A stretch of 64,000 bases of DNA from Mesorhizobium sp. WSM3626 (GTDB taxonomy: Bacteria; Pseudomonadota; Alphaproteobacteria; Rhizobiales; Rhizobiaceae), in the NCBI RefSeq assembly GCF_000513935.1, contig NZ_AZUY01000019.1, positions 26,957-90,956 on the forward strand, given 5' to 3'. The position numbers and the translations under genes are program-made. Positions 34,837-47,428 of the stretch are shown here, one piece after another. The notes under the pieces are model-generated. The model did not search any database and was not told the origin of the DNA. It saw only the letters and a program-made list of their open reading frames with translations. Position 1 is the first letter of the stretch, and the number at the start of each line of letters is the position of its first letter.

Positions 34837-36312
34837 CTACTCCGTCTTCGTCGCGGTGGTCGCCTGTTCACCCATCGCCTTGAAGTCGGCGGCTTCGCCT
34901 TCCTTCGACTTTTCCGGGACTTTGAACACCTGCCCCGGCCAGATGCGGTTCGGATTCCTAATCTGGTCCTGGTTGGCGAGGTATATGGTGGAGTAGCGCG
35001 TGCCGTGACCATAGATCCGCCGTGAAATCCGCCACAGTGTATCGTTGCGACGGATGATGACCGCGCCATCGGCATGTTCGAGCTTGGGCGACACGATTTC
35101 GGGCACGTCGCTTGGCGGCGTGGCTGCCGCGACGACGGCCGGAGCCTCGGTGGCCGGTGCGGTCTCCGCTGGAGCAGCGGCGGCAACAGCAGGCGCCGGA
35201 GCGGCTGGTGCTTCCGCAGCAGGTGCAGCGGGCTTGGTCGCGGCGGGGGCAACAGCGGCGACCGCCTCGCCCGGCTCGCGCTCGAAGGGCACGGCGGCGC
35301 GAGCCACCACCTTCACGCCATCGGCATCGAGGCCATCCACATGAATGGTATAATTGCCGACCGGAATGTCGCGCGTCGCCTCGACCAGGAAATGGCCGTC
35401 CGACGAGGTCTGTGCGTCGCCGAGCAGAATGTCGTTGGCGTAGGCGCGCACCTTGCGGCCCGGATCGGCGAGACCGGCGACAAAGATCTTGTTGCCTTCG
35501 ATCTCGACCGCCTCGACGACGATCTTGGGTTCGGCCACAGCCGCCGCGGGCGCGGCCGGCGCCGCCGGATCGGGTTTTGCTTCAACCACGGCTGGCGCGG
35601 TCGCCGCCGGCGCGGCGGTCGCTGGAGCGACCGTCGCGGGCGCTTCAGCAGCCGGAGCGGCGGCCTGGTCGCCGGTTGCCGGCGCAGGCTTTGTCTCGGG
35701 CGCCGGGACCGTCAGCAGTTCGGCCGGCTTGCCCGGTTCCTCGACCATGGCCAGCACCTGACCAGCCGCATTCGCGGGTACCGAGACCACAGCGGTCTGC
35801 CCCGAGGCGGTCACCACCGTGCCGACCGTCGAACGCAAGGCGATTGTATAATCGCCGGGCTTCAGCGGATCATCGAGCACGATGACAAAGGCACCATTGG
35901 GACCAGCCACCGTCGAGCCGATCACCATCGTGCCGTTGAGGATCTCGACCTTCGAGTTGGGCGCCGCGTTGCCGGCAATGACAATCGAGCCGTTGCCCTC
36001 GACGCGAACGACGTCGAACGTCGGGGCGATCGGACCCGCCGTCGCGGGCGTCGCAGGCGCCGCCGCATCGGTTGCGGGCGCTGCCGGGGCTGTCGCCTGG
36101 GGTGCTGTGGCCGGAGCGGCCGGCACCGCCGGAGCCGGCAGGCGCCCTTCCGTGGCCGGCTTCGGCGTCGCGGGCGGCGTCAAGGCCGCGACTTCCGCCG
36201 GCGGCGTTGGATGAAGATACGGGTCGAGCGCGCCCGATACATAGGCGGTTCCCGCGGCCGCGACGGTCCCACCCGCCGCGAACAGGAACGCCTTCAATGG
36301 ATTGATTGCCAT
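34837..36312 (-). CDS. LysM-domain envelope protein with Ala/Pro-rich linkers
   Basis: 491 aa. N-terminal membrane anchor (FLFAAGGTVAAAGTAYVSGA), two Ig-like/carboxypeptidase-like beta modules (around residues 95-190 and 255-340, e.g. VVRVEGNGSIVIAGNAAPN and IVVEAVEIEGNKIFVAGLAD), separated by long Ala/Pro/Thr linkers, and a C-terminal LysM (NDTLWRISRRIYGHGTRYST) that binds glycan or peptidoglycan. Likely a periplasm-spanning cell-wall protein. The strong GC bias makes large antisense ORFs across it; these are not genes. Confidence 0.85.
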   Translation of the reverse strand: MAINPLKAFLFAAGGTVAAAGTAYVSGALDPYLHPTPPAEVAALTPPATPKPATEGRLPAPAVPAAPATAPQATAPAAPATDAAAPATPATAGPIAPTFDVVRVEGNGSIVIAGNAAPNSKVEILNGTMVIGSTVAGPNGAFVIVLDDPLKPGDYTIALRSTVGTVVTASGQTAVVSVPANAAGQVLAMVEEPGKPAELLTVPAPETKPAPATGDQAAAPAAEAPATVAPATAAPAATAPAVVEAKPDPAAPAAPAAAVAEPKIVVEAVEIEGNKIFVAGLADPGRKVRAYANDILLGDAQTSSDGHFLVEATRDIPVGNYTIHVDGLDADGVKVVARAAVPFEREPGEAVAAVAPAATKPAAPAAEAPAAPAPAVAAAAPAETAPATEAPAVVAAATPPSDVPEIVSPKLEHADGAVIIRRNDTLWRISRRIYGHGTRYSTIYLANQDQIRNPNRIWPGQVFKVPEKSKEGEAADFKAMGEQATTATKTE

Positions 36313-36438
36313 ATTTCCCTACCCCTTAGCCACCTAACGCCGGTCTAGCGTGTTTTGCCATGACCGACAAGAAAAAGCCCGGCCTTCTCAGCCCTTGGGG
36401 CTTGACCGCGCTTTCAGACCCAATCACCAATCATCGGC

Positions 36439-37050
36439 ATGAACACGATTCGATCCGTCTGCGTCTATTGCGGCTCGTCTCCGGGCCGCGATGAAATTTA
36501 TGCCAAGGCCGGTCACCTGCTTGGACGCTCAATTGCCAAGGCAGGACTGCGGCTGGTCTATGGCGGCGGCACCAAAGGCATCATGGGCGCCGTCGCCGAA
36601 GGCGCACTCAAGGCCGGCGGCAAGGTGACGGGCATCATTCCGCGCTTCCTCATCAACAAGGAAGCAACCGAAACCGCGCTTGACCGGCTCGACGAGTTGT
36701 TGATCACCGACAACATGCACGAGCGCAAACATAAGATGTTCGAGAAATCCGACGCCTTTGTGGCGCTGCCTGGCGGCATCGGCACAGTCGAGGAGATCGT
36801 CGAGATCATGACCTGGGCGCAACTTGGCCATCACCGCAAGCCGATCGTCTTCGGCAATGTGAACGGATTCTGGAATCCGATGACGGCGTTGCTTGACCAC
36901 ATGGCGGCGGAAGGCTTCATTCATACCGCGCAACGTGTGAAGCCGCTGGTCGTCAACGATCCCGAGGCTATCGTCGCCGCCATCATGGTGGCCGGGTCCT
37001 CGGTCGATGCACCGACGGAGGGCGTCCAGTCGGTGATCGACAAGATGTAG
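36439..37050 (+). CDS. LOG family protein (TIGR00730; nucleoside 5'-monophosphate phosphoribohydrolase)
   Basis: 203 aa Rossmann-like enzyme. Signature [12 protein letters not shown] (about residue 112) and [17 protein letters not shown] with ERKHKMFEK. In plants and some bacteria the family releases free cytokinin from its riboside monophosphate; in most bacteria the physiological role is AMP/IMP cleavage. In a plant-associated bacterium cytokinin production is possible but not shown. The last 68 bases are overlapped on the other strand by a LysR ORF. Confidence 0.9.
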   Translation: MNTIRSVCVYCGSSPGRDEIYAKAGHLLGRSIAKAGLRLVYGGGTKGIMGAVAEGALKAGGKVTGIIPRFLINKEATETALDRLDELLITDNMHERKHKMFEKSDAFVALPGGIGTVEEIVEIMTWAQLGHHRKPIVFGNVNGFWNPMTALLDHMAAEGFIHTAQRVKPLVVNDPEAIVAAIMVAGSSVDAPTEGVQSVIDKM

Positions 37051-38002
37051 AGTCACGGGAGTGGGGCAGTAGGTTTGCAGTCTCCGAGTGTACACTTTCC
37101 CCTACTCCCCTACTCCCCTCCCTCCGGGCAGCCTCCCGCAGGTCAGTGATCACCACGCGCCGGTCCTGCCGCCGCCAGGCGAGGTGGATGGACACCGTGC
37201 GCCCGAACCATGGCATGTCGCGGAACAGGATCGAGGGCGGCGCGGCGGTGCGCAGGCTTGCCTGCACGGTGGCGAGACCGAGGCCGGCGCTGACAAGCCC
37301 GAGTGAGGTCAGCGGGTCCGCCGTCTCGTAAGCGATGTCGGGCGTAAAGCCAGCCTCTGCGCAAGCGGCCAGGAACTGGCCACGATTGGTGTCGTCGGGC
37401 TGGCGCACCACGGTGATCCAGACGCGGCCGTCGAGATGATGCGGCTGGATATCAGCCACATCGGCGAGCGGATCGTCTTCGGGAATGGCCAGCACCAGCG
37501 GCTCGTGGCGCAATGGCGTGCTGGCGATGTCAGGGTCCTCGGCCGCCGCGGGGGCATACACCAAACCAAGATCCAGCAACCGCTGCCGAAGCCCCTCCAT
37601 CTGCGCCGCCGAGCGCATGCTTCTCAACTGCAGATGAAAATCCGGCCGGTCGCGGCGGAACTGGCGCAGCATGCCGGCGACAAGCCCGGCATGGACCGCC
37701 CCCTCGACATAGCCGATGGCAAGACGCCCAATGGAACCGCTGGCCAGATTGCGGCCAAGTTCCTCCAGCCGGCGCGCATTCGACAGCAAGGCACGGGCTT
37801 CGGTCAGGAAGGCGCGGCCCTCGGCATTGAGATGAACGCGCTGCTTTGCCCGCTCGAACAGGGGGACACCAAGCTGTCGCTCCAGCTGCATGATCTGCCG
37901 GCTGAGCGGCGATTGCGAGATATGCAGCAGTTCGGCGGCTCGACCGACATTGCCGGTTTCGGCGACGGCGACGAAATATCTGATCTGGCGAAGGTCGAAC
38001 AC
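36983..38002 (-). CDS. LysR family regulator with unusual C-terminal read-through
   Basis: About 339 aa. N-terminal HTH ([36 protein letters not shown]) and a LysR effector domain. GTG 38002 is chosen: GAGGAG is 6 nt upstream; the TTG at 38023 has none. The family normally ends near residue ~298 ([10 protein letters not shown]). Here ~40 more residues follow, Pro/Arg/Ser-rich and without homology, running through the LOG terminator hairpin and 68 bases into that gene, so the natural stop seems lost. Divergent from a small isomerase-like gene that it may regulate. Confidence 0.85.
   Translation of the reverse strand: MFDLRQIRYFVAVAETGNVGRAAELLHISQSPLSRQIMQLERQLGVPLFERAKQRVHLNAEGRAFLTEARALLSNARRLEELGRNLASGSIGRLAIGYVEGAVHAGLVAGMLRQFRRDRPDFHLQLRSMRSAAQMEGLRQRLLDLGLVYAPAAAEDPDIASTPLRHEPLVLAIPEDDPLADVADIQPHHLDGRVWITVVRQPDDTNRGQFLAACAEAGFTPDIAYETADPLTSLGLVSAGLGLATVQASLRTAAPPSILFRDMPWFGRTVSIHLAWRRQDRRVVITDLREAARREGSRGVGESVHSETANLLPHSRDSTSCRSPTGRPPSVHRPRTRPP
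37057..37117 (+). terminator. Hairpin terminator of the LOG gene
   Basis: GGGAGTGGGGCAGTAGG (37057-37073) pairs with CCTACTCCCCTACTCCC (37101-37117) in 15 of 17 positions over a 27-base loop; the C-rich arm has short CCCCTACT repeats. Confidence 0.5.
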
Positions 38003-38121
38003 CTTTAGCTCCTCGAAACCCAAGTCCTCTCAGGTCTTAACATTAGCCTAATCAGTCTTGGACAGTCTGACCATCCGGCGCGATATTTCCTGTCATCAAC
38101 CGCTGACAACAGGAGACCGAA

Positions 38122-38412
38122 ATGCAGTTCCTTGCCCTTCTCACCCGCAACACGGAAAAGTTCGCCGACGCCGACTTCGCACCCCTTCTGCCTGGCGAGG
38201 CAGAGCAGCGCCGCACCCTCTATGCCGAAGGCGCGGTGCGCCAGATCTGGAATCGCGGTGACATTCCCGGCAGCGGCATGATGTTCGAAGCCGGCAGCGA
38301 TGCCGATGTGCGCGGCCATCTCGCCACCTTGCCGCTGGTCAAGGCCGGCATGATGGACATTGCCGCGATCGTGCCGCTCAACCCCTATCCGGGGTTTGGG
38401 CCGAAACGCTGA
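38122..38412 (+). CDS. Muconolactone isomerase-like small protein
   Basis: 96 aa dimeric alpha/beta-barrel protein. MQFLALLTRNTEKFADADF, GAVRQIWNRGD and LPLVKAGMMDIAAIVPLNPYPGF fit the muconolactone delta-isomerase/YciI-like superfamily. In aromatic degradation the true isomerases act in the beta-ketoadipate pathway; no other pathway genes lie here, so the function is open. ATG follows GGAG. The divergent LysR gene is the probable regulator; an ATTAGCCTAAT palindrome lies between the two. Confidence 0.75.
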   Translation: MQFLALLTRNTEKFADADFAPLLPGEAEQRRTLYAEGAVRQIWNRGDIPGSGMMFEAGSDADVRGHLATLPLVKAGMMDIAAIVPLNPYPGFGPKR

Positions 38413-38570
38413 GGCTGACGGCCGCGACAACCGAGGCCGCCGGCCAGGCACGAGGCGACAAAGCGCCTTGCATGTCGTCAAGCCACGCGGCACGCTGGTG
38501 CTGCCGCTTGCCGAGGTCAGACGAGCCTTCGCGCTGGCGGCGATAAATCGCAATCGATGAAGGTGCAAAA

Positions 38571-39353
38571 TTGCATTCGACTGACTATCTCGGCCGCCTG
38601 TTCGGCCTCGAGGGCAAGCATGCCTTCATCACCGGCGCCAGCCGCGGCCTGGGCCTGGCCTTCGCCGAGGCGCTTGCGAGCGCGGGCGCTCGCGTCACGA
38701 TCGGCGGCCGCAAGGCCGACGATTTGAAAACGGCCGCAGACAGGCTGCGCGCCGCGGGCCATTCGATCGCCGAAGCGGTGATCGACGTGACCGACACCCA
38801 GTCGGTCGACCAGGCGATCGCAGCGGCGGAAACCGGCACCGCACCGATCGACATCCTGGTCAACAATGCCGGCATCCAGCGACGGGCGCCGCTGGAGACC
38901 TTTAGCGACGCCGACTGGGACGCGCTGATGGCCACCAACCTGGACGGCGTGTTCAAGGTGAGCCGGGCCGTCGTAAAGGGCATGATCGCCCGCCAAAGGG
39001 GGGCGATCATCAATGTCTCCTCGGTGCAGAGCGTGCTCGCGCGCCCCTCGATCGCGCCTTACGCGGCGAGCAAAGGCGCCATCACCATGCTGACCAAGTC
39101 GATGGCCGGCGAATGGGGCCAGCACGGCGTGCGCGTCAACGCCATCGCGCCGGGCTATTTCATGACCGAGCTCAACTCCGCGCTGGTCGCTGACGAGACA
39201 TTCTCCGCCTGGCTGACCGGCCGCACACCGATGCGGCGCTGGGGCGAAGTGAGGGAACTCGCGGGGGCCGCCGTATTCCTGGCGTCCGACGCCGCCAGTT
39301 TCGTGAGCGGACAGACGCTGCTGGTGGATGGCGGGATCACCAGCGTCCTGTAG
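38571..39353 (+). CDS. SDR oxidoreductase, gluconate 5-dehydrogenase-like
   Basis: 260 aa, TTG start with AAGG upstream. TGASRGLG cofactor loop, NNAGIQRRAPLETF, YAASKGAI and IAPGYFMTELN match the gluconate 5-dehydrogenase (Ga5DH/IdnO) branch, which interconverts gluconate and 5-ketogluconate with NADP. It follows the isomerase-like gene by 158 bases of non-coding sequence. The SDR call is firm and the substrate probable. Confidence 0.85.
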   Translation: MHSTDYLGRLFGLEGKHAFITGASRGLGLAFAEALASAGARVTIGGRKADDLKTAADRLRAAGHSIAEAVIDVTDTQSVDQAIAAAETGTAPIDILVNNAGIQRRAPLETFSDADWDALMATNLDGVFKVSRAVVKGMIARQRGAIINVSSVQSVLARPSIAPYAASKGAITMLTKSMAGEWGQHGVRVNAIAPGYFMTELNSALVADETFSAWLTGRTPMRRWGEVRELAGAAVFLASDAASFVSGQTLLVDGGITSVL

Positions 39354-39460
39354 GCGGCACGCCGTCACGAAACAGTCACACTAAATCGGGCATGCCATGC
39401 TAGAAATGGCGCTTGGCCGCCCCCGCGACCCCGACCGCATCAGAGACCGGCGAAGCCGCC

Positions 39461-40459
39461 ATGAACATCGCCCTCCCCTCCGAAGGCACTGACCTGTCGC
39501 CTTACCTGCCCGATGAGCACGGGCTGTTCTTCATCTACCACTTTACCACCGAGGGCGCGCGTACCCGGGATGCCGCAGCCGCACACTGGACATGGCGCAG
39601 CTACCAGCTTTCCGACATGCGCGCCCGTCACGAGATCGGCGCCGATCAGGCGTTGCCGGCGCCGGTGCGCGAAGCCTTCCTGAGCGCCAGCCATGGCTGT
39701 CACATCGATCTCGAGGATGACTGGCTTTATGGCGATCTGCCGGACCTGCGCCATGACTATTCGGCGGAAGCCGGCGGGCTTGGTCATTTCCGCTTTGCCT
39801 TGAATGACACGATGCTGGTCGGCGCCCGCAAACAACCGCTGCAATCGGTCGACAACATCCGCAAGGCGATCGAGAACGGATCGCGCAAATTCCGCTCTCC
39901 GGCCGAGCTGATCGAGGCTGTCGTCGGCCAGTCGTTCGACGGAATGGCCGCCGAACTCGCGACACTCAGCGACAGTCTCGACGGCATCGAGGACCGTATC
40001 GTCTGCGACGCATGGCACAATGAGCGGCAAGCGCTGGTCGATGCACGCCGGCACCTGGTGGTCATCCATCGGCAGATGGCGACGCTGACAAATCTGTTTC
40101 GCCATCTCGACCATTCGCACCGCAACGACCTGCCGGATTCGATCAACGACATGGCCGCGCGGCTGTCGCATCGCGCCCAGACGTTGCACTATGACGGCGA
40201 GCAGTTGCAGGCGCGCACGCGGCTGCTGCAGGACGAGCTGATGGCCAAGCTGACGACGCAGTCGAACCGGCTGCTCTATGTGCTGTCGGTGATGACGGCG
40301 GTGCTGTTGCCGATGACCATCATCTCGGGCCTGTTCGGCATGAATGTCGGCGGCTTGCCGCTGGTCAACACCCCATTGGGCTTCTGGGTGGTCACGGCCG
40401 TATCGCTGCTGATCGCGGGCGTGACCTATCTTTTCGTCAGGCGGCTCGGACAGATGTAG
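39461..40459 (+). CDS. CorA/ZntB-type divalent cation transporter
   Basis: 332 aa. Long cytoplasmic alpha/beta domain, then two C-terminal helices with the GMN selectivity motif (ISGLFGMNVGGLPL) and a basic end. The short N-domain and GGLP after GMN resemble ZntB, a Zn2+/H+ transporter, more than Mg2+ CorA. ATG 39461 is the best-supported start; a TTG at 39413 is in frame. The last 23 bases overlap the convergent rarD gene. Confidence 0.88.
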   Translation: MNIALPSEGTDLSPYLPDEHGLFFIYHFTTEGARTRDAAAAHWTWRSYQLSDMRARHEIGADQALPAPVREAFLSASHGCHIDLEDDWLYGDLPDLRHDYSAEAGGLGHFRFALNDTMLVGARKQPLQSVDNIRKAIENGSRKFRSPAELIEAVVGQSFDGMAAELATLSDSLDGIEDRIVCDAWHNERQALVDARRHLVVIHRQMATLTNLFRHLDHSHRNDLPDSINDMAARLSHRAQTLHYDGEQLQARTRLLQDELMAKLTTQSNRLLYVLSVMTAVLLPMTIISGLFGMNVGGLPLVNTPLGFWVVTAVSLLIAGVTYLFVRRLGQM

Positions 40460-41363
40460 CCCGGCGCGCCGTCGCCAGCATGGACCAGGAATAGATCGCC
40501 AGCGCCGCCCAGATCAGCGCAAAGGCGATGGCCTGCGTGGTGCCGAACGGCTCGTCGAAGATCAGCACGGCGATCAGAAACACCATGGTTGGCGCTATGT
40601 ACTGCATGAGGCCGATGGTCGACAGGCGCAGCAGCTTGGCGCCGAAGGCGAACAGCAGCAGCGGCACGGCGGTCACCGGCCCGCAGCCGATGAGCAGCGC
40701 TGTGTCGGTACCACTGCCCGAGACGAAATGATCCTGTCCGGTGGCGATCAGGAAGATGATGTAGCCCAGCGCCGGCACCGACAGCAAAAGCACTTCGAGC
40801 AGGAAACCCTGGCTGGGACCGATCGGCAGGGTCTTGCGGAAGAAGCCGTAGGCGGCGAAGGAAAACGCCAATGCCAGCGACACCCAGGGCAGCTTGCCGC
40901 CCTCGATTGTCAGCACGCCGACGGCAACCGCAGCAAGCGCCACCGCCGCGATCTGCAGCCGATTGAGGCGTTCACCGAGCAGCAACGCGCCGACGACGAC
41001 GCTGACCAGCGGGTTGATATAGTAGCCCAGCGCGGTCTCGACGGTGCGATCGACGGCGATCGCCCAGACATAGATGCCCCAGTTGACCGAGATCAGCGCC
41101 GCCGTCAGCGCCGCCATGGCGATGGTGCGGGGGGAGCGGATCGCCGCCTTGAAGTCCGCCGTGCGGCCGGCCCAGATCAGGACCGCCGCGGCAATCGGCA
41201 CCGACCAGACGATGCGATGTGCAATCACCTCTGCAAGCGGCAGATGCGCCACCGCCTTCATGTAGAAGGGCAGCAATCCCCACAAGAGATAGGCACCCAG
41301 CGCCAGCAGGAAGCCGCGGCGGGCTTTTGAATCTGCATCGGGGGTAATTGCTTCAGCGGCCAT
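40437..41363 (-). CDS. rarD: RarD-type EamA transporter
   Basis: 308 aa, ten predicted transmembrane helices, with the RarD blocks GAYLLWGLLPFYMKAV, ISVNWGIYVWAIAVDRTVETALGYYINPL and LGERLNRLQ. Permease of unknown substrate; family proteins have been linked to chloramphenicol resistance. Converges on the CorA-type gene with 23 bases overlap. Confidence 0.92.
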   Translation of the reverse strand: MAAEAITPDADSKARRGFLLALGAYLLWGLLPFYMKAVAHLPLAEVIAHRIVWSVPIAAAVLIWAGRTADFKAAIRSPRTIAMAALTAALISVNWGIYVWAIAVDRTVETALGYYINPLVSVVVGALLLGERLNRLQIAAVALAAVAVGVLTIEGGKLPWVSLALAFSFAAYGFFRKTLPIGPSQGFLLEVLLLSVPALGYIIFLIATGQDHFVSGSGTDTALLIGCGPVTAVPLLLFAFGAKLLRLSTIGLMQYIAPTMVFLIAVLIFDEPFGTTQAIAFALIWAALAIYSWSMLATARRATSVRAA

Positions 41364-41446
41364 GGCCCAACGCTATGGCCCAGTAACCTTGGCAAGACCA
41401 TCGCAAAGTTCTGATGGATCAATGGACTTTCGCTGATGGTTCAAAC

Positions 41447-44485
<3,039 letters not shown>

Positions 44486-44489
<4 letters not shown>

Positions 44490-44977
44490 GGTCTTTCCTC
44501 CGGCGGCCATTGGTCGGTGTCGTGGTCGGGATGCTGATAGGAGACGAGTTCGGCGAGATAGGGGGCCGAGCCAATATCCGCCATCGTGTCCTCGCCCGGC
44601 AATCGCGGTATGGAATCCACATAGGGCAGTTTTGCTTCCGTGCCCCATTGAATGGTCGGCGCGATACCAGCCGGATCGTCGAAGGCCGCGATCGCCAGCG
44701 CCATGCCGTCGGGCGCCTCGAAGGTCAGCGGCGTGCCGCAGTCGGCGCAGAAGCCGCGCCAGGCGGCATTGGAGGAACGGAAACGCTTGGGCTCGCCGCG
44801 CGTCCAGTCGACCTTTGCGCCCCGCACCGAGACCAGCGGCAGGTAGAAATTGCCGCTCGCCTTCTGACACATGCGGCAGTGGCAGACCGAAGCGTCGCCA
44901 AGCGCGCCTTCGACGCGGAAGCGCACCGCCCCGCATTGGCAGCCGCCGGTGTAGACCGGCCGGTTGTCGAGGCTCAT
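44486..44977 (-). CDS. GFA family protein (first of a tandem pair)
   Basis: 163 aa, same zinc-Cys arrangement (TGGCQCGAVRF, CHCRMCQKASG, FCADCGTPL) as its downstream paralogue, with a similar C-terminus (SYQHPDHDTDQWPPEE versus [14 protein letters not shown]). It starts 6 bases after the VOC gene stop. Function unknown; S-hydroxymethylglutathione chemistry is the family hypothesis. Confidence 0.9.
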
Positions 44978-44983
44978 CGGCTT

Positions 44984-45370
44984 TCACTCCGGATCATGAC
45001 AGACCGCCTCGACATTGTTGCCGTCGGGATCGAAGACGAAGGCGCCGTAGTAGTTGGGGTGATAGTGCGGACGCAGGCCCGGCCCGCCATTGTCCCTGCC
45101 GCCGGCTGCAAGGGCGGCAGCATGGAAGGCGTTGACCTCGGCGCGGCTGCGCGCTGTGAAGGCGACGTGCTGGTGATCCCGAGGCTTTTCCCTTGCCGCG
45201 CTCAGCCAGAACACCGGCCGGTCGCGGCCATAACCGCCAACCTTGGTGCCGCCGGTATATTCCTGCGGCACCATGTAAAGCAGCGAGGCGCCCAAAGGCG
45301 CCATCGCCTTGTCATAGAAGGCCTTGGAAGCATCGAAATCGGAAACGGCGATGCCAAGATGATCGATCAT
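44984..45370 (-). CDS. VOC family glyoxalase-like protein
   Basis: 128 aa, beta-alpha-beta-beta-beta modules typical of the VOC fold: MIDHLGIAVSDFDASKAFYD, HQHVAFTARSRAEVNAFH and GAFVFDPDGNNVEAVCH, the last giving the conserved Glu. A small single-metal or metal-free lyase or sequestering protein; ligand unknown. ATG overlaps the DUF559 stop by ATGA. Confidence 0.88.
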   Translation of the reverse strand: MIDHLGIAVSDFDASKAFYDKAMAPLGASLLYMVPQEYTGGTKVGGYGRDRPVFWLSAAREKPRDHQHVAFTARSRAEVNAFHAAALAAGGRDNGGPGLRPHYHPNYYGAFVFDPDGNNVEAVCHDPE

Positions 45371-45777
45371 GGAACGAGCTCCTCCGTTGCTGGTTGGCTT
45401 GCCGGCATCACAGCATCGGCCAAACCGGCCACGATCACGATGTGCTGGCAGACATTGTCGATATCGCGGATGACGTCGTCATTCCAGAAGCGCAGGATGG
45501 TCCAGCTCAGCGCTTCAAGCTTCGCGGTACGCGCCGCATCCATCTCCGAGGCTTTGGCCGTTGTATGTTGGGAGCCGTCAATCTCGACGATCAGTTTTCT
45601 GGTCGGGCAAGCAAAGTCGACGATGTAGCCACCGATCGGCATCTGGCGCCTGAAAGCCAGCCCCATAAGGCGATGTGCACGTATCTCATTCCAAAGTTTG
45701 AGTTCGGCATCGGTCATTGCCTTGCGCATCTTGCGCGCATTGCCACGATTAAGGGGAGATACGAGATGATGGGTCAT
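45367..45777 (-). CDS. DUF559 (VSR-like endonuclease fold) domain protein
   Basis: 136 aa. ARKMRKAMTDAELKLWNEIR begins the domain; GYIVDFACPTRKLIVEIDGSQH is the restriction-endonuclease-like core with D, E and D-x-S-Q-H. Relatives are nuclease-fold proteins of unknown target, often near mobile or repeat DNA. The start codon at 45777 lies inside the arm of a 62-bp inverted repeat, so the gene's start may have been supplied by repeat insertion. It heads the minus-strand overlapping gene string. Confidence 0.8.
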   Translation of the reverse strand: MTHHLVSPLNRGNARKMRKAMTDAELKLWNEIRAHRLMGLAFRRQMPIGGYIVDFACPTRKLIVEIDGSQHTTAKASEMDAARTAKLEALSWTILRFWNDDVIRDIDNVCQHIVIVAGLADAVMPASQPATEELVP

Positions 45778-45955
45778 CGCGAGGCGCCCCCCTCTGTCCT
45801 GCCGGACATCTCCCCCGCAAGGGGGGAGATTGGACGTCGCTTCGGCTTTCGCCAATCGCCGACGTTGAAGATTCGGCGCCATCGATGAAGCTGCCGATCT
45901 CCCCCCTGGAGGGGGAGATGCCCGGCAGGGCAGAGGGGGGCGCCTCGCGATGACC
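45772..45955. repeat. 62-bp inverted repeat (MITE-like) between DUF559 and cysS
   Basis: Arm 1 (45772-45833) matches the reverse complement of arm 2 (45894-45955) at 57 of 62 bases. Each arm also carries an inner hairpin (ATCTCCCCC ... GGGGGGAGAT). The 60 bases between arms are unique. Ends read GGTCATCGCGAGGCGCC. No transposase is present. A partial relative lies at 9528-9560. Confidence 0.85.
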
Positions 45956-45976
45956 TCTCCATTCCCGCCGTCACCC

Positions 45977-47428
45977 TCACCGCTTGATCTCCCACGTCGT
46001 CACGCGCTCGCCGGTGACCGGGTCCTTGCCGTCCTTCAACTGTACACCTTGCGCCAGAAGTTCATCGCGCACGCGATCGGCCTCTGCCCAGTTTTTCGCA
46101 GCGATAAGCGTCAGGCGCTCGGCAATCGCTTTGGCGACCACGGTTTCGTCCACTTTGGTCGCGCCAATATCGAAGCCAAGGAAGGTGAGCGCAGTCTTCA
46201 ATGCGACGGCGGCGGCGTTGTCGCCGTTACCGTCAAAGTCGCTCGCCTCGCCGGCAAGCTGGGTGAGTTGCTGGAAGGCCGCGTAGGTCGCAAGATCATC
46301 CGACAGCGCCTCCACCACCTCAACCGGCAACTGACTTCCGGCGGCCGGCGCCAGATCCGCCGCGCGTTTCCATTTGCGCAGCGTGTTTTCCGCCTCCTCC
46401 AGCTTGCGCACGGAAAAGTCGATCGGTTCGCGGTAATGCGTCATCAGCATCGCCAGCCGCAGCACATCGCCGGGCCATTTGCGACCACCAAAAGTGTCGG
46501 TCTCCAGCAACTCGTGGATCGAGTAGAAATTGCCGAGGCTCTTCGACATCTTCTGGCCCTCGACCTGCAGGAAGCCATTGTGCATCCACACATTGGCCAT
46601 GACCGACGTGCCGTGGGCGCAGCGCGACTGGGCGATCTCGTTCTCATGGTGCGGGAAGATCAGATCGAGGCCGCCGCCATGGATATCGAAGACCTCGCCG
46701 AGATAGGCGGCCGACATGGCCGAGCACTCGATATGCCAACCGGGCCGGCCCCTGCCCCATGGACTTCGCCAACCGGGCTCCTCCGGCGACGACAGTTTCC
46801 ACAGCACGAAATCGCCGGGGTTCTTCTTATGCGCGTCGACGGCGATGCGGGCGCCGGCCTGCTGCTCGTCGAGATTGCGTTTCGACAATTGCCCGTAGTC
46901 CGGCATCGACGCCGTATCGAACAGCACTTCGCCCGCCGCGACATAGGCATGGCCGCGCCCGATCAGGCTTTGAATCAAGGTGATCATGTCAGCCTTGCCG
47001 TCGGCGCGGGGCTCGACGAATTCGGTGGCGCGCGGCTCGACCGTCGGCTCCAGGCAGCCAAGCGTCGCGACATCCCTGTGGAACTGATCGGCCGTTTTTT
47101 CGGTAACCCGCCGGATCGCCTCGTTGAGCGAAAGCGCCCCTGAAGCGATCTCGCCGCCGAAGTCCCGCAAGGCGCGTGCGTTGATCTTGTCGTCGACGTC
47201 GGTGATGTTGCGCACATAGGTGACGTGCGTCTCGCCATGGAGATGGCGCAGCAGACGAAACAGCACGTCGAAGACGATCACCGGCCTGGCGTTGCCGATA
47301 TGGGCGAAGTCGTAGACGGTCGGGCCGCAGACATACATGCGCACATTTCGCGGATCGATCGGCACGAAGTCCTCTTTCGTGCGCGTCAGCGTGTTGTAGA
47401 GGCGCAGGCCCTGCGATGCGTCAGACAT
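45977..47428 (-). CDS. cysS: Cysteinyl-tRNA synthetase
   Basis: 483 aa class I synthetase. Zinc site [10 protein letters not shown] with HIGNARP (HIGH motif) at residues ~30-45, HHENEIAQS with further Zn ligands, and KMSKSLGNF near residue 283. Charges tRNA-Cys in the cytosol. ATG 47428 with GGGAAGG upstream is favoured; the longer frame lacks family sequence. Its 3' end lies close to the inverted repeat. Confidence 0.97.
   Translation of the reverse strand: MSDASQGLRLYNTLTRTKEDFVPIDPRNVRMYVCGPTVYDFAHIGNARPVIVFDVLFRLLRHLHGETHVTYVRNITDVDDKINARALRDFGGEIASGALSLNEAIRRVTEKTADQFHRDVATLGCLEPTVEPRATEFVEPRADGKADMITLIQSLIGRGHAYVAAGEVLFDTASMPDYGQLSKRNLDEQQAGARIAVDAHKKNPGDFVLWKLSSPEEPGWRSPWGRGRPGWHIECSAMSAAYLGEVFDIHGGGLDLIFPHHENEIAQSRCAHGTSVMANVWMHNGFLQVEGQKMSKSLGNFYSIHELLETDTFGGRKWPGDVLRLAMLMTHYREPIDFSVRKLEEAENTLRKWKRAADLAPAAGSQLPVEVVEALSDDLATYAAFQQLTQLAGEASDFDGNGDNAAAVALKTALTFLGFDIGATKVDETVVAKAIAERLTLIAAKNWAEADRVRDELLAQGVQLKDGKDPVTGERVTTWEIKR

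Noticed and set aside
35074..36348. Long ORF antisense to the LysM protein
   Set aside because: Ser/Arg/Gly-rich low-complexity product typical of antisense frames over Ala/Pro repeats in GC-rich DNA; the minus-strand frame has a real LysM domain.
44490..44987. A longer version of the downstream GFA gene
   Set aside because: The extra N-terminal 166 residues are an Arg-rich frame across the upstream GFA gene. The motif-containing frame begins at 44489 with an ATGA overlap.
45956..45976. Transposase or integrase expected beside the inverted repeat
   Set aside because: No ORF of that type nearby; the repeat looks non-autonomous.
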